Assembly: GCF_025150245.1 (NCBI RefSeq)
Contig: NZ_CP102279.1
Span: 2,539,423-2,603,422 of the forward strand
From: Dorea formicigenerans
GTDB lineage: Bacteria > Bacillota > Clostridia > Lachnospirales > Lachnospiraceae
DNA: 64,000 nt
Reading direction: 5' to 3'
Shown here piece after piece: positions 33,910-42,968 of this stretch (within the stretch, counting starts at the first letter, position 1; every line of letters begins with the position of its first letter). A program made the translations under genes and the position numbers. The notes below the pieces were generated by a model. The model was given only the letters and a program-made list of their open reading frames with translations, did no database searches and was not told the DNA's origin.

Positions 33910-35514
33910 TTATTTCTTTAAATGTTCATTCCGATATTTTGAAGGTGACATCCCAAATCTCTTTTTAAAAACATAGCTGAAATAATTTGCATCCAGATAT
34001 CCTACTTTTTCTGCAATGGTATAACTCTTTTCTGTCGTATTCAGTATCATCTCTGCCGCAATATCCATCCTGTAATCAGTCAGATAAGAAATAAAAGATT
34101 TTCCCATCTCCTTTTTGAATATGGAAGAAAAATATGAATTGGAAACTCCAAGTGCTGAACACACATCGTCAAGTGTGATCTCTGACTCCATATATCTTTC
34201 TCTCACAATATTCTGAGCCTCTGTCACAAGACGTCTTGACGTACTGTTTCTGGCATTTTTCAACTGTTCGCTGATTTTCAGCGACATACCTATGATCCAG
34301 GATGTCAGTGCACTTTCATCCATCTGGGATACTTTTTGATATAAATTCGGTACATTTCCGGACATTTCATTAAAATCCAGTGAATTATTGGAGCAGAATT
34401 TAAAGTAGCCGCTTACGATCTCCATGGTAGCAAGATTGTACTGTCCAATCGTCTTTGCATTTTTATGAAGTTTTTCAATCTCTTTTCTGGCCGCTTTCTC
34501 AATCTCTTCCTCATCGCCTACATGAATAGCACGAAATAGCTCATGCATTCTCGCTTCTTCCTGCTGCGTCTGGATTTTCGATTCTTTTGGTACGATTTCT
34601 CCAATATTGATTGCCCGCTTTGTTCCATACAAAACTCTATAGGAAACTGCTTCTCTGGCGCCTTCGTAGGATGTACTGATATCATAAAGACTTTCACATG
34701 TCGTTCCTACTCCTGCTGTGACAACTGCTCCCATAATCCGATAGGCCCATCGACAGAACCTGTCACATTCATCGGTAATCTGAACAAGATTCTCCTCCGT
34801 GTCCACTTCCAGTACTAAAACTGTATTACCAAGATAGATAAACTCCTGACACTTCCATTTTTCTGCCAGCCTCTGCTTGATTTCCCGGTCTACCGACATG
34901 GACAAAAGCAGCGAATCCATCCCCTCCGGTACATGATTCGCCGAAGTATGAAATACAACACAGCAAAAAAGCGGTCCCTTCATATCGATCTGATATGCTG
35001 TCAGAAATCTCTTGTAATCTTCTTCACTCACTCTTCCTTCAATCAGTGAAATCAAAAAATTAGATTTTAATGCCGGGAGCGCTTCCTGGAAATAATCTTC
35101 CAGTTTCTTTACATTTAACTTCTCTTCCCGTTCTTTATCTAACGTATCTTTTAACCTTGTCAGACATTCTGATAATTCCACCGCATTGATCGGCTTTAAC
35201 ATATATTCCTTGATCTCAAGATGTACTGCTTCCTTCGCATATTCAAACTCATCAAAACCGGTACAGAGCATAATGTATATATTCGGATAATCCGCACGCA
35301 CTCTTCTGGCCAGTTCCAGTCCGTCCATATAAGGCATCTTGATATCGGTTAAAACGACATCCGGCTGAAGCTTTTCTATCAATTCTAATGCCTTCACTCC
35401 ATTTGTCGCGCTTCCTACTACTTCAAACCCTAATTCATTCCAGCGAATCTTTGCTTCCATGACATCAATAACTTCTTCTTCATCATCCACAAGAATTACT
35501 TTATATCGTTCCAT
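33910..35514 (-). CDS. AraC-type response regulator, YesN type
   Basis: 534 aa. A CheY receiver (VILVDDEEEVIDVM, phosphorylated Asp in DVVLTDIKMPYMDGLEL, Lys in YMLKPINAVEL) is followed by a long helical linker and a C-terminal AraC double helix-turn-helix (ITLDDVCSALGVSNSYFSSI, then IAEKVGYLDANYFSYVFKKR). First gene of the sensor operon; a weak promoter (TATAAT near 35582-35587) fits activation. Confidence 0.93.
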   Translation of the reverse strand: MERYKVILVDDEEEVIDVMEAKIRWNELGFEVVGSATNGVKALELIEKLQPDVVLTDIKMPYMDGLELARRVRADYPNIYIMLCTGFDEFEYAKEAVHLEIKEYMLKPINAVELSECLTRLKDTLDKEREEKLNVKKLEDYFQEALPALKSNFLISLIEGRVSEEDYKRFLTAYQIDMKGPLFCCVVFHTSANHVPEGMDSLLLSMSVDREIKQRLAEKWKCQEFIYLGNTVLVLEVDTEENLVQITDECDRFCRWAYRIMGAVVTAGVGTTCESLYDISTSYEGAREAVSYRVLYGTKRAINIGEIVPKESKIQTQQEEARMHELFRAIHVGDEEEIEKAARKEIEKLHKNAKTIGQYNLATMEIVSGYFKFCSNNSLDFNEMSGNVPNLYQKVSQMDESALTSWIIGMSLKISEQLKNARNSTSRRLVTEAQNIVRERYMESEITLDDVCSALGVSNSYFSSIFKKEMGKSFISYLTDYRMDIAAEMILNTTEKSYTIAEKVGYLDANYFSYVFKKRFGMSPSKYRNEHLKK

Positions 35515-35633
35515 CTTAATCCCCTTTTTGTCCCTATTTCAAGTTTTTTATCATAAATCGAGAACTTTTAATCCCCATTCATTATATCAAACATTTCCCG
35601 GATTCTAAACAATCATTATACAACTGCCAGCGA

Positions 35634-35684
35634 CTTTTATAATATAGCAGGAATTCTCTTAAGACTCCTGTTATATTATAAAAG
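35634..35684. repeat. 19-base inverted repeat between mglC and the response regulator gene
   Basis: Arms CTTTTATAATATAGCAGGA and TCCTGTTATATTATAAAAG match except for one G/T position, around a 13-base loop. One arm overlaps the mgl terminator tail. Confidence 0.7.
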
Positions 35685-35722
35685 CCGCCCCTTTCATCTA
35701 TAAGACGAGCAGGGCAGCTTTC
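35677..35722 (-). terminator. Terminator of the mgl operon
   Basis: Minus-strand AAAGCTGCCC pairs with GGGCGGCTTT (one mismatch) and runs into TTTTAT. A second small palindrome, TGTTTAC-CTGC-GTAAACA (35731-35748), lies between it and the mglC stop. Confidence 0.7.
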
Positions 35723-35762
35723 ACCTTTTATGTTTACCTGCGTAAACAGCCTTTTTTAACTA

Positions 35763-37415
35763 TTATTTTTTCTGTACATATTTCAGACAGTCAAGTGTAA
35801 CGGCTGCCAGAATAATGATACCTTCAAAGATAAACTGAAGGTTTGTATCAATACCAAGAATTGTCAGAGAGTATGTCAGAGATGTAAAGATTAATACACC
35901 CGTTACAACTCCTGAAATTTTACCGATACCACCAGTAAAGGAAACTCCACCAACTACACAGGCTGCAATAGCGTCCATATCCCAGCCCTGTCCATAAGCT
36001 GCACTACCAGATCCAACCATTCGGAGACACTCGAGCCAGGAACCAAATCCATAAAGAATACCTGCCATGATAAATGCTCCCATTGTTACTTTGAATACGG
36101 AAATACCGGATACGGTTGCTGCCTCCGGGTTTCCACCGACTGCATAAAGGTTCTTTCCAAATGTTGTCTTGTTCCAGATGAACCATACAACAACTACTGC
36201 GATGATTGCCCATAAAATAATCATTGGGAATCTTCCTGCCTTTGGAATAAAGATATTCGGAATTGCCGGATCAATTGCTCCAAAAGAAACTCCCTTTGTT
36301 GCATATGTAACAAGACCGAAGATAATCAACATGTTCGCCATTGTTGAAATGAATGGATGCATCTTAAATCTTGCCATAAAGAATCCGGCGATCATAGCAA
36401 ATACGGTTGTAAGAATGATACATACACCTAATGCTAATAATGCTTTTGGAATTGTTCCCATATTGGAAAAATCAAAAATGTGACCAAATACACCACCGGT
36501 GTTAATTCCGTTATGCATAATAATGGTTGCTGTAACCATACCCATACCAACCATACGTCCTACAGAAAGGTCGGTACCTGTTAAGAGGATCAGGCCTGCA
36601 ACACCAAGTGCGAGGAACATTCGCGGTGAAGCCTGCTGTAAGATATTCAGGATATTCGTTACTGTAAAGAGCTGTGTATTTTTCACAATTGGTGTAATGA
36701 TACACAGAGCAATAAAGATCAGAATAATTACAATATACAGACCATTCTTATACAGGAACTGTGTCATATTGAATGTATATTTGTAATTTTCAATTTTCTG
36801 TGCCTGTTTCTGAGCAAATGTGTATTTTGACATTCTCAGAAGATCAATCAAATGGAACTTATGCATAAATGCATCATGTTTTCTGTCCTTGATTTCCTGA
36901 AGTCTGGACTCATGTGCCATCTGCGCATCATATAATTTATTCTTATATGTATACTTCTCTGCTTTGATCTCTTCTGCATCTTTCAGGCTTCCAAGTGCTT
37001 TCTTATGCTCTTCCTGAAGCTGTGTTTTAGTTTTTTCAAAGCTGCTGTTCTCTGCTTTCTTCTCAGCTTCACAACTCTTGGCAACAATGTCATAATATTC
37101 ACTGCTGTAATGCTTGGAAAGATAACCTTCTGCATCTGCAATCAACTTTGTAATCTGCTCTTTATTTGCAGCCTCTGTTGCTTTTGCTTTCTCCAGTTGT
37201 TTTTTGCTTTCCTCAATAATCTTGTTCTGCTGCTCTTTTGTTAAATTCTTATTCTCTTTTGCAATTGCAATCTGATTTTTTAAACTATTGACTTTGTCAG
37301 ATCCTTCTACACGAAGTGCATCGATCTGAGCCTGTATCTTACCAACATATTCGTCAATCGGCTTTAAAAGCTTCGCTTCTTCTTCAGCCGAAATAATTAC
37401 GTTGTTCTCTGCCAT
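35763..37415 (-). CDS. mglC: Galactose ABC transporter permease with N-terminal coiled coil
   Basis: 550 aa. Residues about 225-550 are a normal MglC/RbsC permease: ASPRMFLALGVAGLILLTGT, DLSVGRMVGM, the cytosolic GGNPEAATVSGI region and GGVSFTGGIGKISG. The first 200 residues are unusual: charged, helical and heptad-like (KNLTKEQQNKIIEESKKQLE and similar), then a basic patch before helix 1. MglC proteins usually have only about 20 residues there. It is the third gene of mglBAC. Confidence 0.9.
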   Translation of the reverse strand: MAENNVIISAEEEAKLLKPIDEYVGKIQAQIDALRVEGSDKVNSLKNQIAIAKENKNLTKEQQNKIIEESKKQLEKAKATEAANKEQITKLIADAEGYLSKHYSSEYYDIVAKSCEAEKKAENSSFEKTKTQLQEEHKKALGSLKDAEEIKAEKYTYKNKLYDAQMAHESRLQEIKDRKHDAFMHKFHLIDLLRMSKYTFAQKQAQKIENYKYTFNMTQFLYKNGLYIVIILIFIALCIITPIVKNTQLFTVTNILNILQQASPRMFLALGVAGLILLTGTDLSVGRMVGMGMVTATIIMHNGINTGGVFGHIFDFSNMGTIPKALLALGVCIILTTVFAMIAGFFMARFKMHPFISTMANMLIIFGLVTYATKGVSFGAIDPAIPNIFIPKAGRFPMIILWAIIAVVVVWFIWNKTTFGKNLYAVGGNPEAATVSGISVFKVTMGAFIMAGILYGFGSWLECLRMVGSGSAAYGQGWDMDAIAACVVGGVSFTGGIGKISGVVTGVLIFTSLTYSLTILGIDTNLQFIFEGIIILAAVTLDCLKYVQKK

Positions 37416-37433
37416 ATCTAATACTCCTCTCTG

Positions 37434-38942
37434 TTACAAATATTTCGCACTGAGTCTCAATAATTCTTCCTGATCTGTCTCTTTTGTATTTACGATTCCG
37501 GCCAGACGTCCATTTGACATAACGCCAATTCGATTCGTAATTCCAAGAATTTCAGGCATCTCTGAAGAAACTACAATAATTGTCTTTCCTTGCTTTGCCA
37601 TATTGATAATCAGTTCATAAATCTCGTATTTTGCACCTACATCAATTCCTCGGGTCGGATCATCCATCATGAATACGCTCGGTGAACGCTCCAGCCATTT
37701 ACCGAAGATAACTTTCTGCTGATTTCCTCCGGAAAGGCTTGTGATCATATCATCTGGTCCCATACACTTAGTATGCATGATCTTGATCTCCTCTGCGGTC
37801 GCACGTACCATTCTGTCATGAGACAATGCAACGCCGCTCTTATAATGACTCATATTGGCAATGGTAGTATTAAATGTAATATCACCTTTTAAGAACAGAC
37901 CATTGGCTTTTCTTTCCTCTGTAATCAGAGCAAATCCATGATCCATTGCATCTTTCGGAGAGGAAAAGTTCATAACTTTTCCATCATAAATTACATTTCC
38001 TTCTGCTCTTGTACGTATTCCGAAGATTGTCTCCAGAAGTTCCGTACGTCCTGCTCCTACCAGACCATAAAATCCGAATATCTCTCCTTTTCTGATATCA
38101 AAGGATACATTCTGAATCTTTGGTGCATATTTTGTTGAAAGATTTTGTACAGAGAGAATTTTCTCTCCCGGTTCATTATCTACAGGTGGAAATCTATTAT
38201 CCAATGAACGGCCAACCATCGCTGCGATCAGCTCATTCATATCAGTATCTTTACTATCCTTAGTCATAACAAGACTTCCATCTCGAAGAACTGATATTTC
38301 ATCACAAATCTCAAAAATCTCGTCCATCTTGTGTGAAATATAAATCAGTGAAATTCCCTGTGCTTTCAACTGACGCATCATTTTGAAAAGCTTTTCTACC
38401 TCTGGTGCTGTAAGTGATGATGTTGGCTCATCTAATACAATCACCTTAGAATGATATGAAATTGCTTTCGCGATTTCACACATCTGGCGCTGTGACACAG
38501 ACATTTTCTTCATTGGCTGAGTCAGGTTCACAGTTATTCCAAGTTGACGGAACAGATTTGATGTTTCCTTTTTCATTCTTGCTTCATCAACAACTCCAAA
38601 AGAGTTTTTTGGATATCGACCAAGAAACATATTGTCGATAACACTTCTCTCCAGACACTGGTTCAATTCCTGGTGTACCATCGCTACGCCATTTTCCAGT
38701 GCATCTTTCGGTCCAGAAAAATTCACTTCCCGGCCATCTAATATAATTGTCCCCTCATCTTTCTGATAGGTTCCAAAGAGACATTTCATCATTGTCGATT
38801 TTCCGGCACCATTTTCACCCATAAGTCCCATAATGGTTCCAGGTTTGACATTCAGGTCAATATGTTTTAGAACCTTATTTCTGCCGAATGACTTACTCAT
38901 ACCTTTAATCGATAAGATGTATTTATTCTTATCCTCTGTCAT
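37434..38942 (-). CDS. mglA: Galactose/methyl-galactoside ABC transporter ATPase
   Basis: 502 aa with two ABC domains. First: GLMGENGAGKSTMMK, signature MSVSQRQMCEIAKAI, VIVLDEPTSSLTAPE. Second: GFYGLVGAGRTELLE (no Lys in the P-loop, normal for the sugar class), signature SLSGGNQQKVIFGKWL, and VFMMDDPTRGIDVGAKYEIY. Length and order are those of MglA. It is separated from mglB by a stem-loop (38966-38997) and followed by mglC after 18 bases. Confidence 0.96.
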   Translation of the reverse strand: MTEDKNKYILSIKGMSKSFGRNKVLKHIDLNVKPGTIMGLMGENGAGKSTMMKCLFGTYQKDEGTIILDGREVNFSGPKDALENGVAMVHQELNQCLERSVIDNMFLGRYPKNSFGVVDEARMKKETSNLFRQLGITVNLTQPMKKMSVSQRQMCEIAKAISYHSKVIVLDEPTSSLTAPEVEKLFKMMRQLKAQGISLIYISHKMDEIFEICDEISVLRDGSLVMTKDSKDTDMNELIAAMVGRSLDNRFPPVDNEPGEKILSVQNLSTKYAPKIQNVSFDIRKGEIFGFYGLVGAGRTELLETIFGIRTRAEGNVIYDGKVMNFSSPKDAMDHGFALITEERKANGLFLKGDITFNTTIANMSHYKSGVALSHDRMVRATAEEIKIMHTKCMGPDDMITSLSGGNQQKVIFGKWLERSPSVFMMDDPTRGIDVGAKYEIYELIINMAKQGKTIIVVSSEMPEILGITNRIGVMSNGRLAGIVNTKETDQEELLRLSAKYL

Positions 38943-38965
38943 AGCCCTGCTTCCTTTTCTTAGCG

Positions 38966-38997
38966 AAAGAAGGGTATCATCTCTGACACCCCTCTTT
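38966..38997 (-). promoter_or_regulatory. Intercistronic stem-loop after mglB
   Basis: AAAGAGGGGTGTC pairs with GATACCCTTCTTT around AGAGAT. Such hairpins often protect or partly terminate the message so that the binding protein is made in excess. Confidence 0.6.
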
Positions 38998-39029
38998 GTT
39001 TCATTAATTTACTGGTAATCAATCTCTTA

Positions 39030-40304
39030 TTATTTAAGAAGTGATGTATAAGATGATGCATTGTCTGTTTTAACCATGTTAATTGCAAATGCATCGTACT
39101 CGCTTGGATTTCCAAGACGGTTTGTGATGTTAGACTCTGTCTGTCCATCTCCACCGATGTAATCAACTGTCAGGTTCAGAAGATCATCATAATTCTCAAG
39201 CAGTGGCTGATATGTTGAGCTCAGGAAGTTATCTGATGCATTGTAAATGTCAAGCCATACTTTCTTAGATGGACTCTTAGAAGAATCAAGCTGTTTGGAA
39301 ACTTTGTCGTAAACCTTTGTTGAATCTGTAAAGTCTTTGTAGTTGTCAGCTGTTACAGCTACGTTTAATGCGTAGTATGATCTGTCCTCTTCACTGTATC
39401 TGTAGTCTTCACCTTCTGTCAGGCAGTTACCAGCATCATCTGCTGTACCGATACCTGTATCAACATCTACTCCGTCAAGTGCGTTACGAAGAACTCTCAG
39501 TGTCAGGTAAGCCTGTACATCTGCATGCTGTGAAATTGTTCCGCCGTATCCTTCAGCAATTGCTGCTACAGCATCACTGTTAGCATCATATCCGAATGTA
39601 GGAACTTTGTTGTCTTTTGCCCAAGCGTTGAACATTGACATTCCCATACCGTCATTGTTAGAAACAACAACATCGATCTGCTCTCCGAAAGAAGCTGACC
39701 ATGTTCCGATTGCGTTACCAGCTGTAGCTGCATCCCATGTAGCTCCTGCTGAGTTCTTCATCTCCTGAGAAGCAAGCTCACGAATTGTATATGTCTTTCC
39801 ATTTACATCAAGAGTTGCATCTTTAACAACTTTTGCTTTTCCGTCTACGTTAGTTCCTGCTGGTGTAGAATCAACTTCACCGTTTGCATCAATACCTGTT
39901 CCAAGAGCAGAACGAACACCACGTGTACGAGCGATAGAATCGTTATGTCCGATATCACCAATTGCAAGTACATATCCGATTACTCCGTCACCGTTTCTGT
40001 CAATCTTGTCTGCATTAGCTTTGATGTAGTCAACAACCATCTGTCCCTGCAGTTCAGCTCCCTGGTTAGCATCAAATCCTACATAGTATGTATCATCATT
40101 GAAGTTCAGAGCCTCTTTGTCAAGTTCGCCCGTAGAACTGTTAGATGGCTGACGGTTGAACCAGCAAAGCGGTTTGTCTGCATTTGCTACAGAACTGTCT
40201 GATGATCCTGATGATTTAGAATCTCCTGAGGATCCACCACAACCTGCAAGTGATAACGCAAGTGTAGCTGTCATAATTGCTGCTAATACTCTTCTTTTTT
40301 TCAT
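39030..40304 (-). CDS. mglB: Galactose-binding lipoprotein with most of its N-terminal lobe missing
   Basis: 424 aa. Signal peptide with lipobox LSLAGCGG and a Ser-rich linker, then directly ANADKPLCWFNRQPSNSS. In the paralogue at 30039 and in E. coli MglB about 90-95 residues (first strand, N-D-x-Q-x-x-N-D, N-L-V-D) come before the matching segment (IPIIFFNREP). The rest is intact: YYVGFDANQGAELQGQ, VVSNNDGMGMSMFNAWAKD, and FGYDANSDAVAAI. An insertion in the middle (SGAT-rich) is common in Clostridiales versions. Start at ATG 40304 after GGGAGG. The loss is in frame, and sugar binding is probably impaired. Confidence 0.85.
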   Translation of the reverse strand: MKKRRVLAAIMTATLALSLAGCGGSSGDSKSSGSSDSSVANADKPLCWFNRQPSNSSTGELDKEALNFNDDTYYVGFDANQGAELQGQMVVDYIKANADKIDRNGDGVIGYVLAIGDIGHNDSIARTRGVRSALGTGIDANGEVDSTPAGTNVDGKAKVVKDATLDVNGKTYTIRELASQEMKNSAGATWDAATAGNAIGTWSASFGEQIDVVVSNNDGMGMSMFNAWAKDNKVPTFGYDANSDAVAAIAEGYGGTISQHADVQAYLTLRVLRNALDGVDVDTGIGTADDAGNCLTEGEDYRYSEEDRSYYALNVAVTADNYKDFTDSTKVYDKVSKQLDSSKSPSKKVWLDIYNASDNFLSSTYQPLLENYDDLLNLTVDYIGGDGQTESNITNRLGNPSEYDAFAINMVKTDNASSYTSLLK

Positions 40305-40364
40305 TTTGTTTCCTCCCATTTGTTCATTTTGCTTCAATTTTCCTTGAACCAATTAACTAATTCC

Positions 40365-40428
40365 ATTATAATCACTATGCTCTGTTTAGAACATAGAATA
40401 TTTTTGTATTTATTATCAAATTTCTATG
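40365..40428 (-). promoter_or_regulatory. mgl promoter with flanking inverted repeat
   Basis: On the minus strand TATAAT (40365-40370) has no good -35. Upstream is the pair CATAGAA (40392-40398) and TTCTATG (40422-40428). This layout fits a promoter that needs an activator, perhaps the YesN-type regulator. Nothing else is recognised in 40429-40537. Confidence 0.45.
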
Positions 40429-40537
40429 GTAATCAGTGATTTTTTTATGCATTTTCCTTATATCTACTTTTTTCGGCATATTCATCGCAACACCCAAATC
40501 TGCACATTTAAAACAAATCTACTGTTTTCATTCAAGC

Positions 40538-40585
40538 GAAAAGAGCTTCACACACAACTTTCCAGGCTGTGTATGAAGCTCTTTA
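40538..40585 (-). terminator. Terminator of the uxuA operon
   Basis: AAAGAGCTTCATACACA pairs with TGTGTGTGAAGCTCTTTT around GCCTGGAAAGT; long, almost perfect and symmetric, so it may act both ways. Confidence 0.88.
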
Positions 40586-40607
40586 TATTGTATTCTCTTC
40601 TATAATT

Positions 40608-41654
40608 TTATTCGATTACTCCACCGTTGGCCTCGATCAATCCATTAATATAAGCTGTTCCGAGTGCACGGTCATATAATCCGTAACCTGGTTTTCCTGT
40701 TTCTCCCCAGATCATACGTCCGTGATCCGGGCGGAAATATCCGTCAAATCCAGTCTCTACCAATGCTTTCACAATTGCATTCATATCAAGAGAGCCATTC
40801 TGTGTCAGATGTCCAGACTCTTCAAATGATGTATCCGGAAGGATCTTTACATTTCGGATATGCATAAATCCAATTCGATTCATTGAAGAATATTTGCGTA
40901 CCATAGCCGGGATATCATTTTTCGGCGAACTCCCCAGGGATCCTGTACACAGGCACAAGCTGTTAGCCGGGCTGTCCACAATAGAAAGATATCGATCCAG
41001 ATTCTCCTCGCATGTGATCACTCTTGGCAGTCCAAAAATCGGATACGGAGGATCATCCGGATGAAGCGCCATGACAACGCCGCACTCTTCCGCTACCGGA
41101 ATGACACGTTTCAGGAAATATTCAATGTTTTCCCAAAGCCCTTCTTCTCCTATTTCACCATAGGCACGGATCAATTCACGGACTTCATCCTGTGTATAGC
41201 TCGAATCCCAGCCCGGAAGATGAATGTCATCTTTTAATGGGTCCAGACCTTTCATCTGTTCCCAGTACATTACAAGACTTGTGGAACCATCTTCTGCTTC
41301 TTTGTCAAGCTGTGTTCTTGTCCAGTCAAATACCGGCATAAAATTATATGTCACACATTTAATCCCGTATTTTGCACATCTGCGGATAGACTCGCAATAA
41401 TTCTCAATGTGACGGTCTCTTTCCGGTCTTCCAAGTTTGATCTCTTCCGTTACCGGAATGGATTCTACAACATCAAAAATCAATCCATGCTCCCGGCATT
41501 CATCTACCAGATGTTTGATACTTTCTTCCGGCCATACTTCTCCCGGTTTTACATCATAGACAGCGGAAACGATGGAACGCATCCCCGGAATCTGACGAAT
41601 CTTATCTAACGTTACCGGATCACTGTCTCCGTACCAACGAAATGAACTCTTCAT
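40608..41654 (-). CDS. uxuA: Mannonate dehydratase
   Basis: 348 aa TIM barrel that removes water from D-mannonate to give 2-keto-3-deoxygluconate. Family segments: FRWYGDSDPVTLDKIRQIPG at the start, VMALHPDDPPYPIFGLPRV (metal His), SLCLCTGSLGSSP (metal Cys), FMHIRNVK and YFRPDHGRMIWGE. It is the last gene of the LacI-controlled operon, 49 bases after the YiaL gene. No UxuB or uronate isomerase is in the window. Confidence 0.94.
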   Translation of the reverse strand: MKSSFRWYGDSDPVTLDKIRQIPGMRSIVSAVYDVKPGEVWPEESIKHLVDECREHGLIFDVVESIPVTEEIKLGRPERDRHIENYCESIRRCAKYGIKCVTYNFMPVFDWTRTQLDKEAEDGSTSLVMYWEQMKGLDPLKDDIHLPGWDSSYTQDEVRELIRAYGEIGEEGLWENIEYFLKRVIPVAEECGVVMALHPDDPPYPIFGLPRVITCEENLDRYLSIVDSPANSLCLCTGSLGSSPKNDIPAMVRKYSSMNRIGFMHIRNVKILPDTSFEESGHLTQNGSLDMNAIVKALVETGFDGYFRPDHGRMIWGETGKPGYGLYDRALGTAYINGLIEANGGVIE

Positions 41655-41703
41655 TGCATTTTCCTCCTATTCAAGAATGCCTCGGCATTCCTGCTCAGTT
41701 ATT

Positions 41704-42162
41704 TTACAGCTTCACTTTTACAACAATTTTCTTCACCGGACACGGACCATTCTTTGTCATACGTCTCGGCGCATGTCCGTCTTCCGGCGGAACAATGGCA
41801 AAATCTCCAGCCTTCAGGATTACAGAGCCTGCATCGTCTGGCTCATTGTAGAAAATCAGGTCTCTTTCTGCATCATAGTCCATAGAAGGTGTCAGATTTT
41901 TCACCGGCTCATACCCAAAGCATTCTTCTCCTTCTACCACATACTGTACATCAAAATATTCCAGATGACTTTCAAATGCACATTCTTCTACAGTCATAGT
42001 TGTATAGCTCTGCACACTTGCATAAACTTCATCTCCATCAATCTCTGTTCTTCCGATCGGAAGTGATGCAAGATCTGTTTCTCTTAAAAATGTAAATGCT
42101 TTTTTAAACTTATCACTGAGGTAATCATACTTCTCAGCTAATGTAATATTAGTTGTTAACAT
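41704..42162 (-). CDS. yiaL: YhcH/YjgK/YiaL family protein
   Basis: 152 aa cupin-like protein (EbgC-type) with HLEYFDVQYVVEGEECFGY and FAIVPPEDGHAPRRM, the metal-binding His and Glu positions of the family. Relatives act as sugar-acid isomerases or epimerases (NanQ opens or epimerises sialic acid). In E. coli yiaL sits next to yiaK; here the yiaK homologue is the first gene of the same operon. Exact activity unknown. Confidence 0.88.
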   Translation of the reverse strand: MLTTNITLAEKYDYLSDKFKKAFTFLRETDLASLPIGRTEIDGDEVYASVQSYTTMTVEECAFESHLEYFDVQYVVEGEECFGYEPVKNLTPSMDYDAERDLIFYNEPDDAGSVILKAGDFAIVPPEDGHAPRRMTKNGPCPVKKIVVKVKL

Positions 42163-42181
42163 TTATTTCCTCCTGCAGTGT

Positions 42182-42922
42182 TTACTGCTTCTTTGTCATA
42201 TTCATGATTTCATCGTATAGTCCCCATGCTGCATTCTTATCATAAGAATACACGAGAAGTACATCTAACATATACGGGGACACCTTCAAATCCAGAAGTT
42301 TCCCTGCGAATGCCATAGCCGCAATCTCAGAAAGACAGGAAATCGTAGATTTATTGGAAAACGGTTTTCTCCAGAGTTCTACCCTTTCTGTTCTTGTATA
42401 GATTTCTTTCACGTGCCGCTCCTCTACTGCATGAAATAATTCATGAGCAAGTAATGTATTGGTAAGATTTTCTCTGCGAAGCAGATCGCATCCACATTCT
42501 TCTTCCAATTTTGAAGCTTTATCCACACAATCCGTAAAAATAGTGATCTCATCCGGTTCTACAAATTGAGCAAAAAGTACCAGACCGCCTCCTACCGGGA
42601 CTTTTGGAGTTTTTACTTTCATCCCAAGTTTTTCAGCTAATTCTCTCGGATTTCTCGTTCCATACTGCCTCGCGATTTTTTCAGCCCACTCTCGACCGCA
42701 ATCATTCGCTTTGTGCGTATACTGCATTTTCTGCTCGTTACTGAACCTTCCTTCTAAAGGCTCTCTGCTAAATGCATATTTTCCCCAGTCTTCCTCTGTC
42801 AAAGCCCCCAGTTTCTCTATCATTTCCGGAAACGGAACTTTGGGATATTCCGGCATAGAAAAGGCAGTACCCTTTCCTGAAAATGCGTCTATAAGTCTGT
42901 TCCACTTTTCCTGTCTTCCCAT
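42182..42922 (-). CDS. Possible zinc metallopeptidase-like protein
   Basis: 246 aa, not recognised as a known family. One motif stands out: TLLAHELFHAVEERH (about residue 160), an H-E-x-x-H zinc site followed by another Glu and His, inside a helix preceded by EITIFTDCVDKASKLEEECG. The fold around it recalls ImmA/IrrE peptidases. It is in the middle of the LacI operon, 46 bases after the HyuA-like gene and 19 before yiaL. A sugar- or amide-hydrolase role is possible. Confidence 0.55.
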   Translation of the reverse strand: MGRQEKWNRLIDAFSGKGTAFSMPEYPKVPFPEMIEKLGALTEEDWGKYAFSREPLEGRFSNEQKMQYTHKANDCGREWAEKIARQYGTRNPRELAEKLGMKVKTPKVPVGGGLVLFAQFVEPDEITIFTDCVDKASKLEEECGCDLLRRENLTNTLLAHELFHAVEERHVKEIYTRTERVELWRKPFSNKSTISCLSEIAAMAFAGKLLDLKVSPYMLDVLLVYSYDKNAAWGLYDEIMNMTKKQ

Positions 42923-42968
42923 ATATTTTATACCTCTGCATCCTTAGATGCCACGGATCATGATTGAT

